Source: Deltaproteobacteria bacterium GWC2_42_11 (GTDB lineage Bacteria; Desulfobacterota; GWC2-55-46; UBA9637; GWC2-42-11). Taken from it: 49,104 bases of DNA. Location: positions 1 to 49,104 of the forward strand of contig MGPS01000003.1 in NCBI GenBank assembly GCA_001797495.1, in the 5' to 3' direction. Both the position numbers and the translations under genes were made by a program. Below are positions 20,046 through 29,771 of this stretch, one piece after another (the stretch's first letter is position 1; every line of letters begins with the position of its first letter). The notes below the pieces were generated by a model. The model had not been told where the DNA came from and did not search any database. It was given only the letters and a program-made list of their open reading frames with translations.

Positions 20046-21380
20046 TTATTCCTGCATTTTTAACCTTGCTGCAAAGAAGCCGTCAATATTATGTTTGTGC
20101 GGATATGTCCTTAAAAAACCCATTTCATCAACAATATCTTCCGGCAGAAATCTCTTTGCATCTTCAATCTTAAATTCAGGATGGGTTTTAAGAAATCCAT
20201 AGATAACCTCTTCATTTTCCTCTGGCTCGGTGGTGCATGTTGAGTAAACAAGTCTTCCACCAACCTTTACATATCTGGCAAGGTTATTCAGAATCTTTCC
20301 CTGCAACAAACTCAATTCTTTTATATCAGGTTTCTTCCATCTTGCATCAGGGTTTCTGCGCAGCACTCCGAGTCCTGAACAAGGTGCATCTATAAGGACT
20401 GCATCAAATCCTCCCTCTGGTGCAAACTGTATATCTCCTGCGGCATCAGCAAGGTATATCTTTACACTATTTATAACCAGTCTTTTGCAGGTTGATATGA
20501 TCGATTTAAGCCTGGATGCATGGACATCTGTCGCATAGACAGTGCCTTTATCACCCATGAGTTGTGCAATGTGTGTTGCCTTCCCACCGGGGGCACTGCA
20601 TGCATCGAGTATGTTTTCACCCTGTTGTGGTGACAGGAGATATGCAACCATCTGCGATGCTTCGTCCTGAATATAAAAAAGTTGCTGGTCTATCTTTTCT
20701 ATACTGGGGTAGAGACTGTTTCTAACCATTATCCCATCACGGGAGTATTTTGTTTTTTCTGCGTCCATACCATTTTCCAAAAGTTTTTTAATGAGTTCAT
20801 CTCGTATGGTTTTGAGTGCATTTACTCTTAAAACAGTCTGGGGTATCTGATTGTTTGCAGTGCAGAGTCTTATTGTTTCCTCAATACCATATCTCTTTAC
20901 CCATCTTTCAATCAGATATTCAGGATGGCTGTGAACAATAGAAATGTGCTTTATTGGTTCAATTTCTATATCAGGGAATATTACTGCATCTCTTTCAGCA
21001 TCAACCCTTCTTAAAACTGCATTCGTAAAACCTCCCCTTTTCGAACCGTTTTTCATTACCAGTTCAACCGATTCATTTATTGCTGCAGAAGGAGGTATCT
21101 TTGTAAGAAAAAGTAATTGATAGACTCCAAGCCTTATTGCGTTCAAGACATCATGCTCCATCTTTTTTGTTTTAATTTTTGAAAATTGGTTTATAATCCA
21201 GTCTATCTTTAATTTCCAACGCAGGACACCATAGACAAGTTCTGTTGCAAGGGATTTATCAATCTGCTGTAGAGTACTTTTTTCGAGGGTTTTACTAAGA
21301 AGAATATCTGCGAAAGAGTCTTCTGCATCAACCCTTGTAAGGATTTTCAGTGCTGTTTTTCTGGCAGAATCTTTTTGCAT
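20046..21380 (-). CDS. rsmB: 16S rRNA (cytosine-C5)-methyltransferase RsmB
   Basis: N-terminal NusB-like region; DACSAPGGKATHIAQLM; DAPCSGLGVLRRNPDARW. Confidence 0.95.
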   Translation of the reverse strand: MQKDSARKTALKILTRVDAEDSFADILLSKTLEKSTLQQIDKSLATELVYGVLRWKLKIDWIINQFSKIKTKKMEHDVLNAIRLGVYQLLFLTKIPPSAAINESVELVMKNGSKRGGFTNAVLRRVDAERDAVIFPDIEIEPIKHISIVHSHPEYLIERWVKRYGIEETIRLCTANNQIPQTVLRVNALKTIRDELIKKLLENGMDAEKTKYSRDGIMVRNSLYPSIEKIDQQLFYIQDEASQMVAYLLSPQQGENILDACSAPGGKATHIAQLMGDKGTVYATDVHASRLKSIISTCKRLVINSVKIYLADAAGDIQFAPEGGFDAVLIDAPCSGLGVLRRNPDARWKKPDIKELSLLQGKILNNLARYVKVGGRLVYSTCTTEPEENEEVIYGFLKTHPEFKIEDAKRFLPEDIVDEMGFLRTYPHKHNIDGFFAARLKMQE

Positions 21381-21409
21381 AAATTAAAGGCTATCAGTTA
21401 AAAGAAAAA

Positions 21410-21895
21410 ATGGCAAGGGCTTCCAAAATCATTATACTCGGAATAGGTAATATACTGATGCGGGATGATGGCTTTGGTATTCATATTGTAAATGAACTCC
21501 TCCGTCGATACAAATTCCCGCCGCATGTGACAGTTATAGACGGCGGCACCGTGTCCATTAACCTCCTGCCGCTCATTGAAGACGCTGACCATCTCATAGT
21601 TATAGATGTTATTAACTCAAACAATCCTCCCGGCACAATATCAGTATTTAAACCTGACAGACTGCCGGAGGATATAGTTTACAAAAGGTCACTCCACCAA
21701 GTCGGCATTAACGAGATATTCGGCATTGCCTCTATCCTTGAAAAATTTCCAGATACTACTATAATAGGAATACAGCCGTCAGATATAAATTCCTGTATCA
21801 CAGGTTTGACCAATGAACTATATAGAAGGGTCGATGAGGTAGTGGATATTATCTTAAAGGAACTTGGGAAATTAGGGGTAAGATTAAAAATATAA
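21410..21895 (+). CDS. Hydrogenase maturation protease (peptidase M52 family)
   Basis: IIILGIGNILMRDDGFGIHIVNEL...VIDGGT; VIDVI. Confidence 0.9.
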   Translation: MARASKIIILGIGNILMRDDGFGIHIVNELLRRYKFPPHVTVIDGGTVSINLLPLIEDADHLIVIDVINSNNPPGTISVFKPDRLPEDIVYKRSLHQVGINEIFGIASILEKFPDTTIIGIQPSDINSCITGLTNELYRRVDEVVDIILKELGKLGVRLKI

Positions 21896-21909
21896 CAGGG
21901 GACAGCAAA

Positions 21910-22245
21910 GTGCCGCAGAAGAGAAATTTAAAACGTTATAATAAAAGGCTTTCATTAAAATTCGGCATAGAGGAACCGGTTCGTACCGGCTATACAGAAG
22001 ATATCTCTAATGATGGCTTGTTCGTAAAGACAGTTAATGCATACCCGCCAATGACAAGGCTGAACATTGAAATCACCCTCCCTGATAAAAATATCGTAAA
22101 GGCTGAAGGGGTTGTAATGTGGCTTAAAAAGGTGCCTCCAAGTCTTGTATATATGGTCAAAAAAAGCGGGATGGGGATAAGGATAACAAAAATAACCGAG
22201 GGAGAAGAACTCTACAGAAAACTATATGGCACCGAACCTCTTTAA
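21910..22245 (+). CDS. PilZ domain protein
   Basis: GYTEDISNDGLFVKT...GMGIRI; GTG start. Confidence 0.8.
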   Translation: MPQKRNLKRYNKRLSLKFGIEEPVRTGYTEDISNDGLFVKTVNAYPPMTRLNIEITLPDKNIVKAEGVVMWLKKVPPSLVYMVKKSGMGIRITKITEGEELYRKLYGTEPL

Positions 22246-23181
22246 TACCATATATGCAGCACCGACCACACCTGCCTTATCACTTGATGCAGTTACAATC
22301 TTAATATTTTTACCAGCAGCCTTTAAACTCCGTCTTTTAAATTCCTTTTTTGCAGTATTTAAAAAAAGGTGAGCGGATTTTGAAAGTCCTCCGCCAATTA
22401 CAATAAGTTCCGGATTCAAGAGGTTCACTATATCAGCCATCGCAATTCCAAGATATGTTCCTACCATTTCAAAAAGGCTGATACAAAAACTGTCCCCTCT
22501 TTCTGCAAGTCTTGCAATAACCTCAGGTGTTATCTTCTTTTTATTATTATTACATAATCGTCTTAAAGATACCGCATTCCTGCTGTAAAAATCATCTATA
22601 GCCATTCTGACAAGACCTGTTGATGAAGCATATGCCTCAAGACATCCGAAACTCCCGCATCTGCACTGCGCACCCATTGGTTCAACAACAATATGCCCCA
22701 CCTCTCCTGCTGCACCGCAAGAACCGTGAAAAATCCTGCCGTCAATGACAATGCCTCCGCCCACACCTGTACCGAGTGTTATACCGCAAAAGTTTTTACA
22801 ATCCTTTGCACTGCCACACCATCCCTCACCCATGGCAAAAACATTTGCATCGTTGTCTATAAAAAAAGGGCAGGAAAGTATGTCAGATATTTCATCTTTC
22901 AGATTAGTACCTTCTAATTCGGGCAGATTTGGAGACTGAGATACAATACCTTTATCTGTCTTGACCGTCCCTGCTATACCTGCTCCAACACCTATCAGGT
23001 GTTTACCTTTAATAGATTTCTCAATATCCCTTATGCATCTCACAAGGTTTCTGACAGCAGTTTTCCTGTCTTTTACAATCCTGGATTTTCTGACGGTATA
23101 AGATATAACCCTCCCTTTGGGGGTTACTGCTGCTATCTTAAGATTTGTGCCTCCCAGGTCAATACCTATTGCATACTTCAT
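22222..23181 (-). CDS. ROK family sugar kinase (glucokinase-like)
   Basis: MKYAIGIDLGGTNLKIAAV; FIDNDANVFAMGE; CRCGSFGCLEAYAS; overlaps the PilZ gene 3' end by about 24 bp. Confidence 0.94.
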   Translation of the reverse strand: MKYAIGIDLGGTNLKIAAVTPKGRVISYTVRKSRIVKDRKTAVRNLVRCIRDIEKSIKGKHLIGVGAGIAGTVKTDKGIVSQSPNLPELEGTNLKDEISDILSCPFFIDNDANVFAMGEGWCGSAKDCKNFCGITLGTGVGGGIVIDGRIFHGSCGAAGEVGHIVVEPMGAQCRCGSFGCLEAYASSTGLVRMAIDDFYSRNAVSLRRLCNNNKKKITPEVIARLAERGDSFCISLFEMVGTYLGIAMADIVNLLNPELIVIGGGLSKSAHLFLNTAKKEFKRRSLKAAGKNIKIVTASSDKAGVVGAAYMVLKRFGAI

Positions 23182-23222
23182 AGTATGTTCTTTAAGGTTG
23201 GTTTGTTTGTACAAATGAATCC

Positions 23223-23297
23223 TGGAGCCGACGGTGAGAATTGAACTCACGACCTGCTGATTACGAATCAGCTGCTCTACCCCTGAGCTACGTCGGC
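23223..23297 (-). tRNA. tRNA-Thr (anticodon CGT), CCA encoded
   Basis: GCCGACGTAGCTCAGGGGTAGAGCAGCTGATTCGTAATCAGCAGGTCGTGAGTTCAATTCTCACCGTCGGCTCCA folds as a cloverleaf; loop TTCGTAA. Confidence 0.97.
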
Positions 23298-23480
23298 AGA
23301 ATTGAGCAGAATTTTTAAATCATCCAATGCCCTTCTGTAGCAGCGAGTCTTTTATTTCTCGTTTTTGAACCGTATTCAACCAAAGACAGTATATCAAAAT
23401 TTGCATTCATTGGCTGGAAATTTTTTATATCTGCAGAGGAAAGATTTTTAATACCAGAAATGAGAAAATCTTTAATCAAA
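23290..23480 (-). pseudogene. Decayed 3' end of trmFO (frameshifted)
   Basis: FLISGIKNLSSADIKNFQPMNANFDILSLVEYGSKTRNKRLAATE, then frameshift to ALDDLKILLNS, resembling the TrmFO C-terminus; no upstream TrmFO sequence. Confidence 0.6.
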
Positions 23481-23984
23481 CTATTTAGAATGCCTGTCTG
23501 CAACCTTGCTTGCACCATAAGCATCAGGCTTTGTAACAGCAGCATAACCCGAACCATTTACCATACCTACAACCTCTCTTATAATATCTTTTGTGTCCCC
23601 TCCCTCGCCGATATCAAGATGTATTTCAACAGGCAGTTTTGCAAAACCATTCTGAGAGAGGGCTTCTTTCAGCATCCCTGCTATCTCTATACTCAAAGAG
23701 GCTTCATAAAAGATCCTTTGCCGCAGGTTTTCAATCTTTTTCCGTCTGAGTTTCCTGTAGAAATATCTGCCGCCATATCCAACCCTGTGAATAACTATTG
23801 CGCTTATAAAAACCGTCTCTGCTGAAAGGAAGGAGTCTGTCCCTATTATGAGATTGTAATGGTTTTGGGGTTCTTCCTCAATGTATCCGACAATATTTTG
23901 AAAAACATCTTCAAAGGAAATCTGTCCAAATGTGGGACTGATGAAATCTTTCTTTAACTTTTGTCCTTGGGGAATGCTGTCCAC
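23481..23984 (-). CDS. DUF458 family protein (YkuK-like, RNase H-like fold)
   Basis: LIIGTDSF...VIHRVGYGGRYFYRK...HLDIGEGGDTKDIIREVVGMVNGSGYAAVTKPDAYGASKVADRHSK. Confidence 0.85.
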   Translation of the reverse strand: MDSIPQGQKLKKDFISPTFGQISFEDVFQNIVGYIEEEPQNHYNLIIGTDSFLSAETVFISAIVIHRVGYGGRYFYRKLRRKKIENLRQRIFYEASLSIEIAGMLKEALSQNGFAKLPVEIHLDIGEGGDTKDIIREVVGMVNGSGYAAVTKPDAYGASKVADRHSK

Positions 23985-24034
23985 AATGTTATACTATTAT
24001 AATAAAATATTGGGAAATACAAGGACTTAATTCG

Positions 24035-24901
24035 CTATTCAAGATATTTGCCTATTATCGGCTTTAAATCTTTCTTTATTTTTGCTGGTATAGTTCTTTT
24101 ATCTGTAACTACTGCATACCTCATTGCACTTGCACATTTGCAGTCTCTTAAAGATGGTATCTTCGGCAAAACTGCCTTTATTATTGCCTTTGCATTTGCA
24201 ACATTATTTCTTAAAGTCTCTAAAATCATTTCTACAGTTACCGATTCCTCTGTCTCATGCCAGCAATCATAGTCTGTTGAAAGGGCAAGGGTTGCATAAC
24301 ATATTTCAGCCTCTCTGGCAAGTTTTGCCTCTGGTATGTTTGTCATGCCGATAACATCAACCCCCCATTTCCTGTATATCCTTGATTCTGCCCTTGTTGA
24401 AAACTGCGGACCCTCAATACATATATAAGTCCCGCCCTTGTGTGCAGTTATCTTTAATTCTTTTGCTGCATTAAAAAGGGCATTACTCAAGTCAGGGCAT
24501 ACAGGTTCTGCAAATTCTACATGACCTACAATGCCATTGCCGAAAAATGTATTTATCCTGCTCTTTGTCCTGTCAAAAAACTGGTCGGGAATGACGATGT
24601 GCCCCGGTTTTATATCCTCTCTCATGCTCCCTACAGCAGACACAGATATTATCCATTCAACGTCAAGTTTTTTCATGCCAAATATATTTGCCCTGAAATT
24701 AAGTTCAGACGGCAGTATCCTGTGCCCTCTTCCGTGTCTTGGCAGGAATACCAATTTGACATCACCGAGTTTTCCAACTATATATGCATCTGACGGGTTC
24801 CCAAAAGGGGTTTTTACTTTTACTTCTTTTACATTTTTTAACCCTTCCATCTCATAAAGCCCGCTTCCGCCTATAATTCCAATAACCTTTTCAGCCATCA
24901 T
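24035..24901 (-). CDS. mtnP: S-methyl-5'-thioadenosine phosphorylase
   Basis: IGIIGGSGLYEMEGL...FLPRHGRGHRILPSELNFRANI...EGPQFSTRAES. Confidence 0.94.
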   Translation of the reverse strand: MMAEKVIGIIGGSGLYEMEGLKNVKEVKVKTPFGNPSDAYIVGKLGDVKLVFLPRHGRGHRILPSELNFRANIFGMKKLDVEWIISVSAVGSMREDIKPGHIVIPDQFFDRTKSRINTFFGNGIVGHVEFAEPVCPDLSNALFNAAKELKITAHKGGTYICIEGPQFSTRAESRIYRKWGVDVIGMTNIPEAKLAREAEICYATLALSTDYDCWHETEESVTVEMILETLRNNVANAKAIIKAVLPKIPSLRDCKCASAMRYAVVTDKRTIPAKIKKDLKPIIGKYLE

Positions 24902-24992
24902 ACCTCCAAAACTTGTCTGTTCTTTGAAACGGGAACTAAATTTAAAGCCTGCTCTTTTTAACACCTTTTCAAATTAAGGGTCAAGGTATAAA

Positions 24993-26024
24993 TTAAACTT
25001 TTTTGTAAATCCTCCCCCTCAACTGCCCGCATGCAGCGGATATGTCCCTACCTTTACTTTGTCTTACAAATACTGTATATCCTGCGTCTAAAAGGATTTT
25101 CTGGAATTTAAGCGCTGCTTCATCAGATGGTCTTTCAAAATTCGTGTCAGGAAAAGGATTGAACGGGATAAGGTTTATCTTGCAAGGAATGCCTTTAAGA
25201 AGTTTTAGAAGTCTTTTTGCATCATCGGTTAAATCATTTATGCCTTTAATGAGTATATATTCAAATGTTACACGTCTGCTTCTTTTCATAGGGCATCTGC
25301 GGCATGCTTCAAGGAGTTCTTTAAGGGGATATTTTTTATTTACAGGCATGAGTTTATTCCTTACTTCATCAGTAGCAGCATTCAATGATATTGCGATATT
25401 CACATTTGTCTCCCTGCCAAGTTTTTCCATCATCGGGATCATCCCTGCTGTTGAAACAGTTATCCTCTTTGCAGCAAATGCAAAGCCTTTAGGGTCTGTT
25501 GCAATCTTCAAGAATTTTATAACCTCGTCATAGTTCAAAAGAGGCTCACCCATGCCCATAAGAACAATGTTAGTTATATTCTGGTTATTTTTAAGTATTG
25601 ATTTTGCTGCAAATACCTGCTCAGCCATCTCTCTGAATTTCAGATTTCTTACAAAGCCTTCTTTCCCTGTCATACAGAAAACACACCCTAAAGCACAACC
25701 CACCTGAGTTGAAATGCAGAGCGTAAGGCGATTTTCCTCAGAGATTAAGACGCATTCTATGCAATTGCTGTCATCAAGTTTAAGGAGTATTTTTCTTGTG
25801 CCGTCGGTTGATGTTTCCTGAGAAATGATTTGAGGGACGCTTATAAAAAATTCTTTCTTGAGATACTCCCTAAGTCTCTTTGAAAGGTCTGTAAATTCAT
25901 CAAATGAGGCTGCACCTTTATTATAAATCCATGCAAATACCTGCCTTGCATGAAAAGGCTTCTCACCTGCTTCAAGAAGTCTATTCTCAATCTCTTTAAG
26001 TGTAAGGTCTTTAATGTTTACCAT
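24993..26024 (-). CDS. rlmN: 23S rRNA (adenine2503-C2)-methyltransferase RlmN
   Basis: STQVGCALGCVFCMTGKEGFVRNL; NIVLMGMGEPLLNYDEV. Confidence 0.96.
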   Translation of the reverse strand: MVNIKDLTLKEIENRLLEAGEKPFHARQVFAWIYNKGAASFDEFTDLSKRLREYLKKEFFISVPQIISQETSTDGTRKILLKLDDSNCIECVLISEENRLTLCISTQVGCALGCVFCMTGKEGFVRNLKFREMAEQVFAAKSILKNNQNITNIVLMGMGEPLLNYDEVIKFLKIATDPKGFAFAAKRITVSTAGMIPMMEKLGRETNVNIAISLNAATDEVRNKLMPVNKKYPLKELLEACRRCPMKRSRRVTFEYILIKGINDLTDDAKRLLKLLKGIPCKINLIPFNPFPDTNFERPSDEAALKFQKILLDAGYTVFVRQSKGRDISAACGQLRGRIYKKV

Positions 26025-26057
26025 AAAAAACAAAACCCCTTATATCAAAGGGGTTGT
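26025..26057 (-). terminator. Probable rho-independent terminator of the OB-fold gene
   Basis: Minus strand AACCCCTTTGATATAAGGGGTTTTGTTTTTT. Confidence 0.7.
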
Positions 26058-26087
26058 TTGATTATAACAAAGGCTTCTGCAGGGTAT

Positions 26088-26483
26088 TTATTTGTCTACC
26101 CTAATGGTTGCCTCTTCAATAATGACGTTGTAACTGTAGCCGCTTCCAATGTCCTTGTTTGTTGCAAGCACGCCTGTTATAATAACAATATCACCCACAG
26201 ATGCAGTCTGCTTTGTGGTAACGGTTATATCATCACTTCCGGTCTTGCCGGTGCCGTCCTGAAGATGGAGCCAGTTCTTTCCAATTATATCTGCGTTAAA
26301 CTTGACCACCTTTCCTCGGACAGATACCTTCTTGCCTTTCAGTTTGTCCTTCTGGGAGAACAGTTCTTCAACCGTATATCCTTCCTTAACCTTTGTGATA
26401 TTCCTCTTTTCGTCTGCATATATTTTGTCGATGGCTCCGAAAATCAGGATTACTGCAATTGCTGCACTTGCAATCAGTTTCAT
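26088..26483 (-). CDS. Secreted OB-fold protein
   Basis: Signal peptide; KGKKVSVRGKVVKFNADIIGKNWLHLQDGTG OB-like pattern. Confidence 0.7.
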   Translation of the reverse strand: MKLIASAAIAVILIFGAIDKIYADEKRNITKVKEGYTVEELFSQKDKLKGKKVSVRGKVVKFNADIIGKNWLHLQDGTGKTGSDDITVTTKQTASVGDIVIITGVLATNKDIGSGYSYNVIIEEATIRVDK

Positions 26484-26612
26484 TTATTCCTCCGTTTGTT
26501 TTTAGATGTGAAGTGATTATAATTTACAGGGCAATTCTTTCATATTGATAATATCGCCTCCATTCTGCCTGCCAACTGCTTTCTTGACTAATACAAACAC
26601 AATAAATAAACT

Positions 26613-26663
26613 GTAGGGCAACCCTTTAGGGCTGCTTTATGCAAGGCTAAAGCCTTGCCCTAC
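26613..26663. repeat. GTAGGG...CCCTAC palindromic repeat
   Basis: GTAGGGCAACCCTTTAGGGCTGCTTTATGCAAGGCTAAAGCCTTGCCCTAC. Confidence 0.85.
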
Positions 26664-26693
26664 ATGTAACCATATTTTATGCTTTCTTACTAC

Positions 26694-27581
26694 TTATGCC
26701 TCTATCCTGGCAATAAGCCAATATACAACACCGAGGACTGCCACAGCGGCGATAAGTGCAAGCTGTGCCTCTATGGCTTCACCCTTCAGAGTTGTAATTA
26801 AAATCTTTCTTATAACAGATACAAGGGCAACACTTATGAAAACCTTTATAGCAAATTTCCCGCCTTTAAGGTGCTTTATCTCGGTATTCATCAGTTCTAT
26901 AACAACCCATAATACCAGGAGGGAACCCAGGGTGCTCAAAAGCCCCTTTTCAATATTACCATCAAATATATGACTGACATCATACACAAAGAGCCCCATG
27001 ACCATTACAGACATTAGCATGAGTCCTACAAGCAGTACCAGGTTCAGTCCGTGGACAAACCTCTTTGCAACCTGTATCATCTTTGACTCAATCTTGTGCG
27101 AGATAAAATAGTTTTTAAGTTCACCTTCAACAAAAGAACTTATAATTACATCAAGGTTTATGTCTATTATCTTTTCAAGCGAATTCGCAAGTTCCCGACG
27201 CTCTGCCTCATCTTTGAATTCTTTTCTCAAAACATCAAGGCAGAATATCCTCACAAAGTTCATTGAAGCATTAACATAATGAGGTCTAAGACCAATCTTT
27301 ACATGGGCAAAACCTACCTTTTCAAGACTGGTCAGATAACTATCCTCATAATCACCCGAGAAAAGGTTTAACAACCATTCCTTTAAAGCCTTCTGATGTC
27401 TTTTAATAACCTCTTCGTTTTTTAAAAAACGGGAGGTTTCCTCAAAGTCTTTGATATGTTCATAGAACTTATGAGGGAATTCATCGGCATACTTTGCCAT
27501 GACAGGCGATACCCGCATCAGGTTGCTGGCATCCCGTTCAAAGAAGTTATAATGCTTTTTAATGTCTCTTATAGATTCCAT
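26694..27581 (-). CDS. Protoglobin/globin-sensor domain fused to a PsiE-like four-TM domain
   Basis: N-terminal globin-sensor pattern with LEKVGFAHVKIGLRPHYV; C-terminal four hydrophobic helices resembling PsiE. Confidence 0.75.
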   Translation of the reverse strand: MESIRDIKKHYNFFERDASNLMRVSPVMAKYADEFPHKFYEHIKDFEETSRFLKNEEVIKRHQKALKEWLLNLFSGDYEDSYLTSLEKVGFAHVKIGLRPHYVNASMNFVRIFCLDVLRKEFKDEAERRELANSLEKIIDINLDVIISSFVEGELKNYFISHKIESKMIQVAKRFVHGLNLVLLVGLMLMSVMVMGLFVYDVSHIFDGNIEKGLLSTLGSLLVLWVVIELMNTEIKHLKGGKFAIKVFISVALVSVIRKILITTLKGEAIEAQLALIAAVAVLGVVYWLIARIEA

Positions 27582-27583
27582 GT

Positions 27584-28000
27584 TTATCCGCAGACCTCCA
27601 GTGCATTAAAATAGTAACTTATTTCAAATGCCGCTGTCTCAGGTGCATCAGAGCCGTGGACAATATTAGATTCAATAGAATTTGCAAAGTCCTTCCTTAT
27701 TGTCCCCGGCAGTGCATCTTTGGGGTTTGTTGCACCCATTAAGTCCCTGTTCCTTTTTATGACATCCTCACCCTCCAGCACCATTACAACAACAGGTCCT
27801 GATGATATAAATGTTGTTAAACTGTCAAAAAACGGTTTTGTTTTATGGACAGCATAAAACCCCTCTGCCTCCTTTTTTGTAAGGTGCAGCATCTTCATCG
27901 CAGTAATTCGTATGTTGTTTTTTTCAAACCTCTTGATGACTTCACCGATAAGTCCCTTCTTAACGCCATCTGGCTTGACAATAGAAAGTGTTCTCTCCAT
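27584..28000 (-). CDS. ndk: Nucleoside diphosphate kinase
   Basis: [25 protein letters not shown]...[20 protein letters not shown]. Confidence 0.97.
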   Translation of the reverse strand: MERTLSIVKPDGVKKGLIGEVIKRFEKNNIRITAMKMLHLTKKEAEGFYAVHKTKPFFDSLTTFISSGPVVVMVLEGEDVIKRNRDLMGATNPKDALPGTIRKDFANSIESNIVHGSDAPETAAFEISYYFNALEVCG

Positions 28001-28027
28001 TTAATTTATAACCTCCAGTAGAAATTT

Positions 28028-28246
28028 TTATTTTAAAACCTCTGTCTTGCATTTTGGACATACAAACCTGTTCTCAACAGCCATATCATATAAAAATCCG
28101 GGGAGGAGAAAGAACAACCACAGGAATATCCTCAAAACAACCTGTTTTGGCTGGCTGCTGAAACGTTTTGCCCTCCCTTCATAACCGCATTCATGACATT
28201 TTATATGGTCATTAGTCATCTTACATTTGTTCACCTGTGCCGACAA
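28028..28246 (-). CDS. Small zinc-ribbon membrane protein (start uncertain)
   Basis: CHECG...hydrophobic segment...CPKC; internal GTG or ATG starts also possible. Confidence 0.55.
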   Translation of the reverse strand: MSAQVNKCKMTNDHIKCHECGYEGRAKRFSSQPKQVVLRIFLWLFFLLPGFLYDMAVENRFVCPKCKTEVLK

Positions 28247-28267
28247 ACTGTCGGCAGGTTACACCCC

Positions 28268-28483
28268 TCATGTCCCGCCAAAACCTACTGTTACCTTCCC
28301 GCCCGCTACTATTACAGGCACATTACGCTTCCCGCCTGAATATCCCAGCATCTCCTTCATTGCATCTCCACTGCTTTTCACATTCAGGTATTTTACCTCA
28401 AACCCTTTTTTAGCATAATCCTCACGGGCTGCATTCGTATATGGTCAGGTATCTTTTCCGAATATAAGAACCTTCTCAGGCAT
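28268..28483 (-). CDS. Glutaredoxin-like UXX-star selenoprotein (in-frame UGA at codon 13)
   Basis: MPEKVLIFGKDT[U]PYTNAAREDYAKKGFEVKYLNVKSSGDAMKEMLGYSGGKRNVPVIVAGGKVTVGFGGT*; UGA at 28447-28445 lies where the CPYT active-site Cys is expected. Confidence 0.85.
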
Positions 28484-28548
28484 GGTAGAAAACCTCCTCT
28501 TTATTTTGCCAGATATTACCACTTATAAGTAAAATTTCAATTGTATTT

Positions 28549-29067
28549 TTACCTGAGACTAATCCCTTCTATCTCAAGAAGTTTTTTCTTGATTTCAATG
28601 CCGCTGCTGTAGCCGCCTAGACATCCATCCGAAGAAACTACCCTGTGACACGGGATTATTATGGGAAGCAGGTTCCTGCTGCAGGCATTACCAACAGCCC
28701 TTGATGCCAGAGGCATGTTTATCCTTTGTGCTACATCTTTATATGACAGGGTTTTGCCAAACGGGATTTTTAAGAGGACATTCCAGACCTTTCTCTGAAA
28801 GGATGTGCCTTTAATGTCCAGTTTGTATTTAAACTTTACAGGTATGCCGTTAAGGTATTCCTTTATTTCTTCTGCTGCAGACTCTAACAGACCATTGTTC
28901 CTGACGATGTCTGTTTTGTATGTGTCAGATAATTCCGTTTTAAAACCCTTCATATCTTCTGAGACTGCCAGCCTGCAAAGCCCATAAGACGTTGCTGCAA
29001 GTAATATCGTGCCGATAGAAGAATCGAAAGATGTGAATATTACCTTCAGATATAATAACCTCCGCAA
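28549..29067 (-). CDS. Methylated-DNA--protein-cysteine methyltransferase
   Basis: PIIIPCHRVVSSDGCLGGYSSG. Confidence 0.94.
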   Translation of the reverse strand: MRRLLYLKVIFTSFDSSIGTILLAATSYGLCRLAVSEDMKGFKTELSDTYKTDIVRNNGLLESAAEEIKEYLNGIPVKFKYKLDIKGTSFQRKVWNVLLKIPFGKTLSYKDVAQRINMPLASRAVGNACSRNLLPIIIPCHRVVSSDGCLGGYSSGIEIKKKLLEIEGISLR

Positions 29068-29072
29068 ACCGG

Positions 29073-29771
29073 TTATGATTCACCTGCTGCCTCAAGCATC
29101 TGGATGGACTTGATGATAATCTCTTTTCTCTTTATATCAATAATGCCTGCTTCTTTGAAGGTCTTGAGGAGCCTGATGGAGGTCTCCTGCGTTATGCCAA
29201 GGAGTTCGGCTATGTCAAGACGGGAAAGGTTCAGATTCAGTTTTATCTTGCCATCCTGCTGAACACCATAATCTTTGGCAAGTGTGCATAAAAGGTGCGC
29301 CATTTTCTCTTTCGCTGTCTTTAACCCCATATCACCTATCTTGTCATATGCTGTTTTAAGTTCCTTGCTGAGCGCAATGATTATCTTCCTTGATATTGCA
29401 GGATGCTCCTCCAGTATCTTGAAGAATGCCTTCTTTTCTATCAAGCACAGTTCACAGTCGTCCATTGTTACAGCAGTATTCGCATACCTTTTCTCCCCAT
29501 AAAACGCCTCCATACCTATTATCTCGCCTGGCTGGGCTATCTTAATAATCTGTTCCTTGCCGGTCCTTGATGTCCTTATAATCTTGACCCTCCCTGACTT
29601 CACAACATGGAAACCATCGCATTCGTCTCCTTCCCAGAAAATGACATCCTTCTTTTTATGATGGTGAGTAACAATTATATCCTTGAATCTTCCGAGTTGC
29701 TCGTCAGAAAGGTCTGAAAAGAGGGTATTATCCTTAACAACACATTTACAGAGGAGGCAGACTGAATTCAT
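29073..29771 (-). CDS. Crp/Fnr family transcriptional regulator
   Basis: Cyclic-nucleotide-binding-like domain plus C-terminal HTH LSRLDIAELLGITQETSIRLLKTFKEAG. Confidence 0.93.
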   Translation of the reverse strand: MNSVCLLCKCVVKDNTLFSDLSDEQLGRFKDIIVTHHHKKKDVIFWEGDECDGFHVVKSGRVKIIRTSRTGKEQIIKIAQPGEIIGMEAFYGEKRYANTAVTMDDCELCLIEKKAFFKILEEHPAISRKIIIALSKELKTAYDKIGDMGLKTAKEKMAHLLCTLAKDYGVQQDGKIKLNLNLSRLDIAELLGITQETSIRLLKTFKEAGIIDIKRKEIIIKSIQMLEAAGES

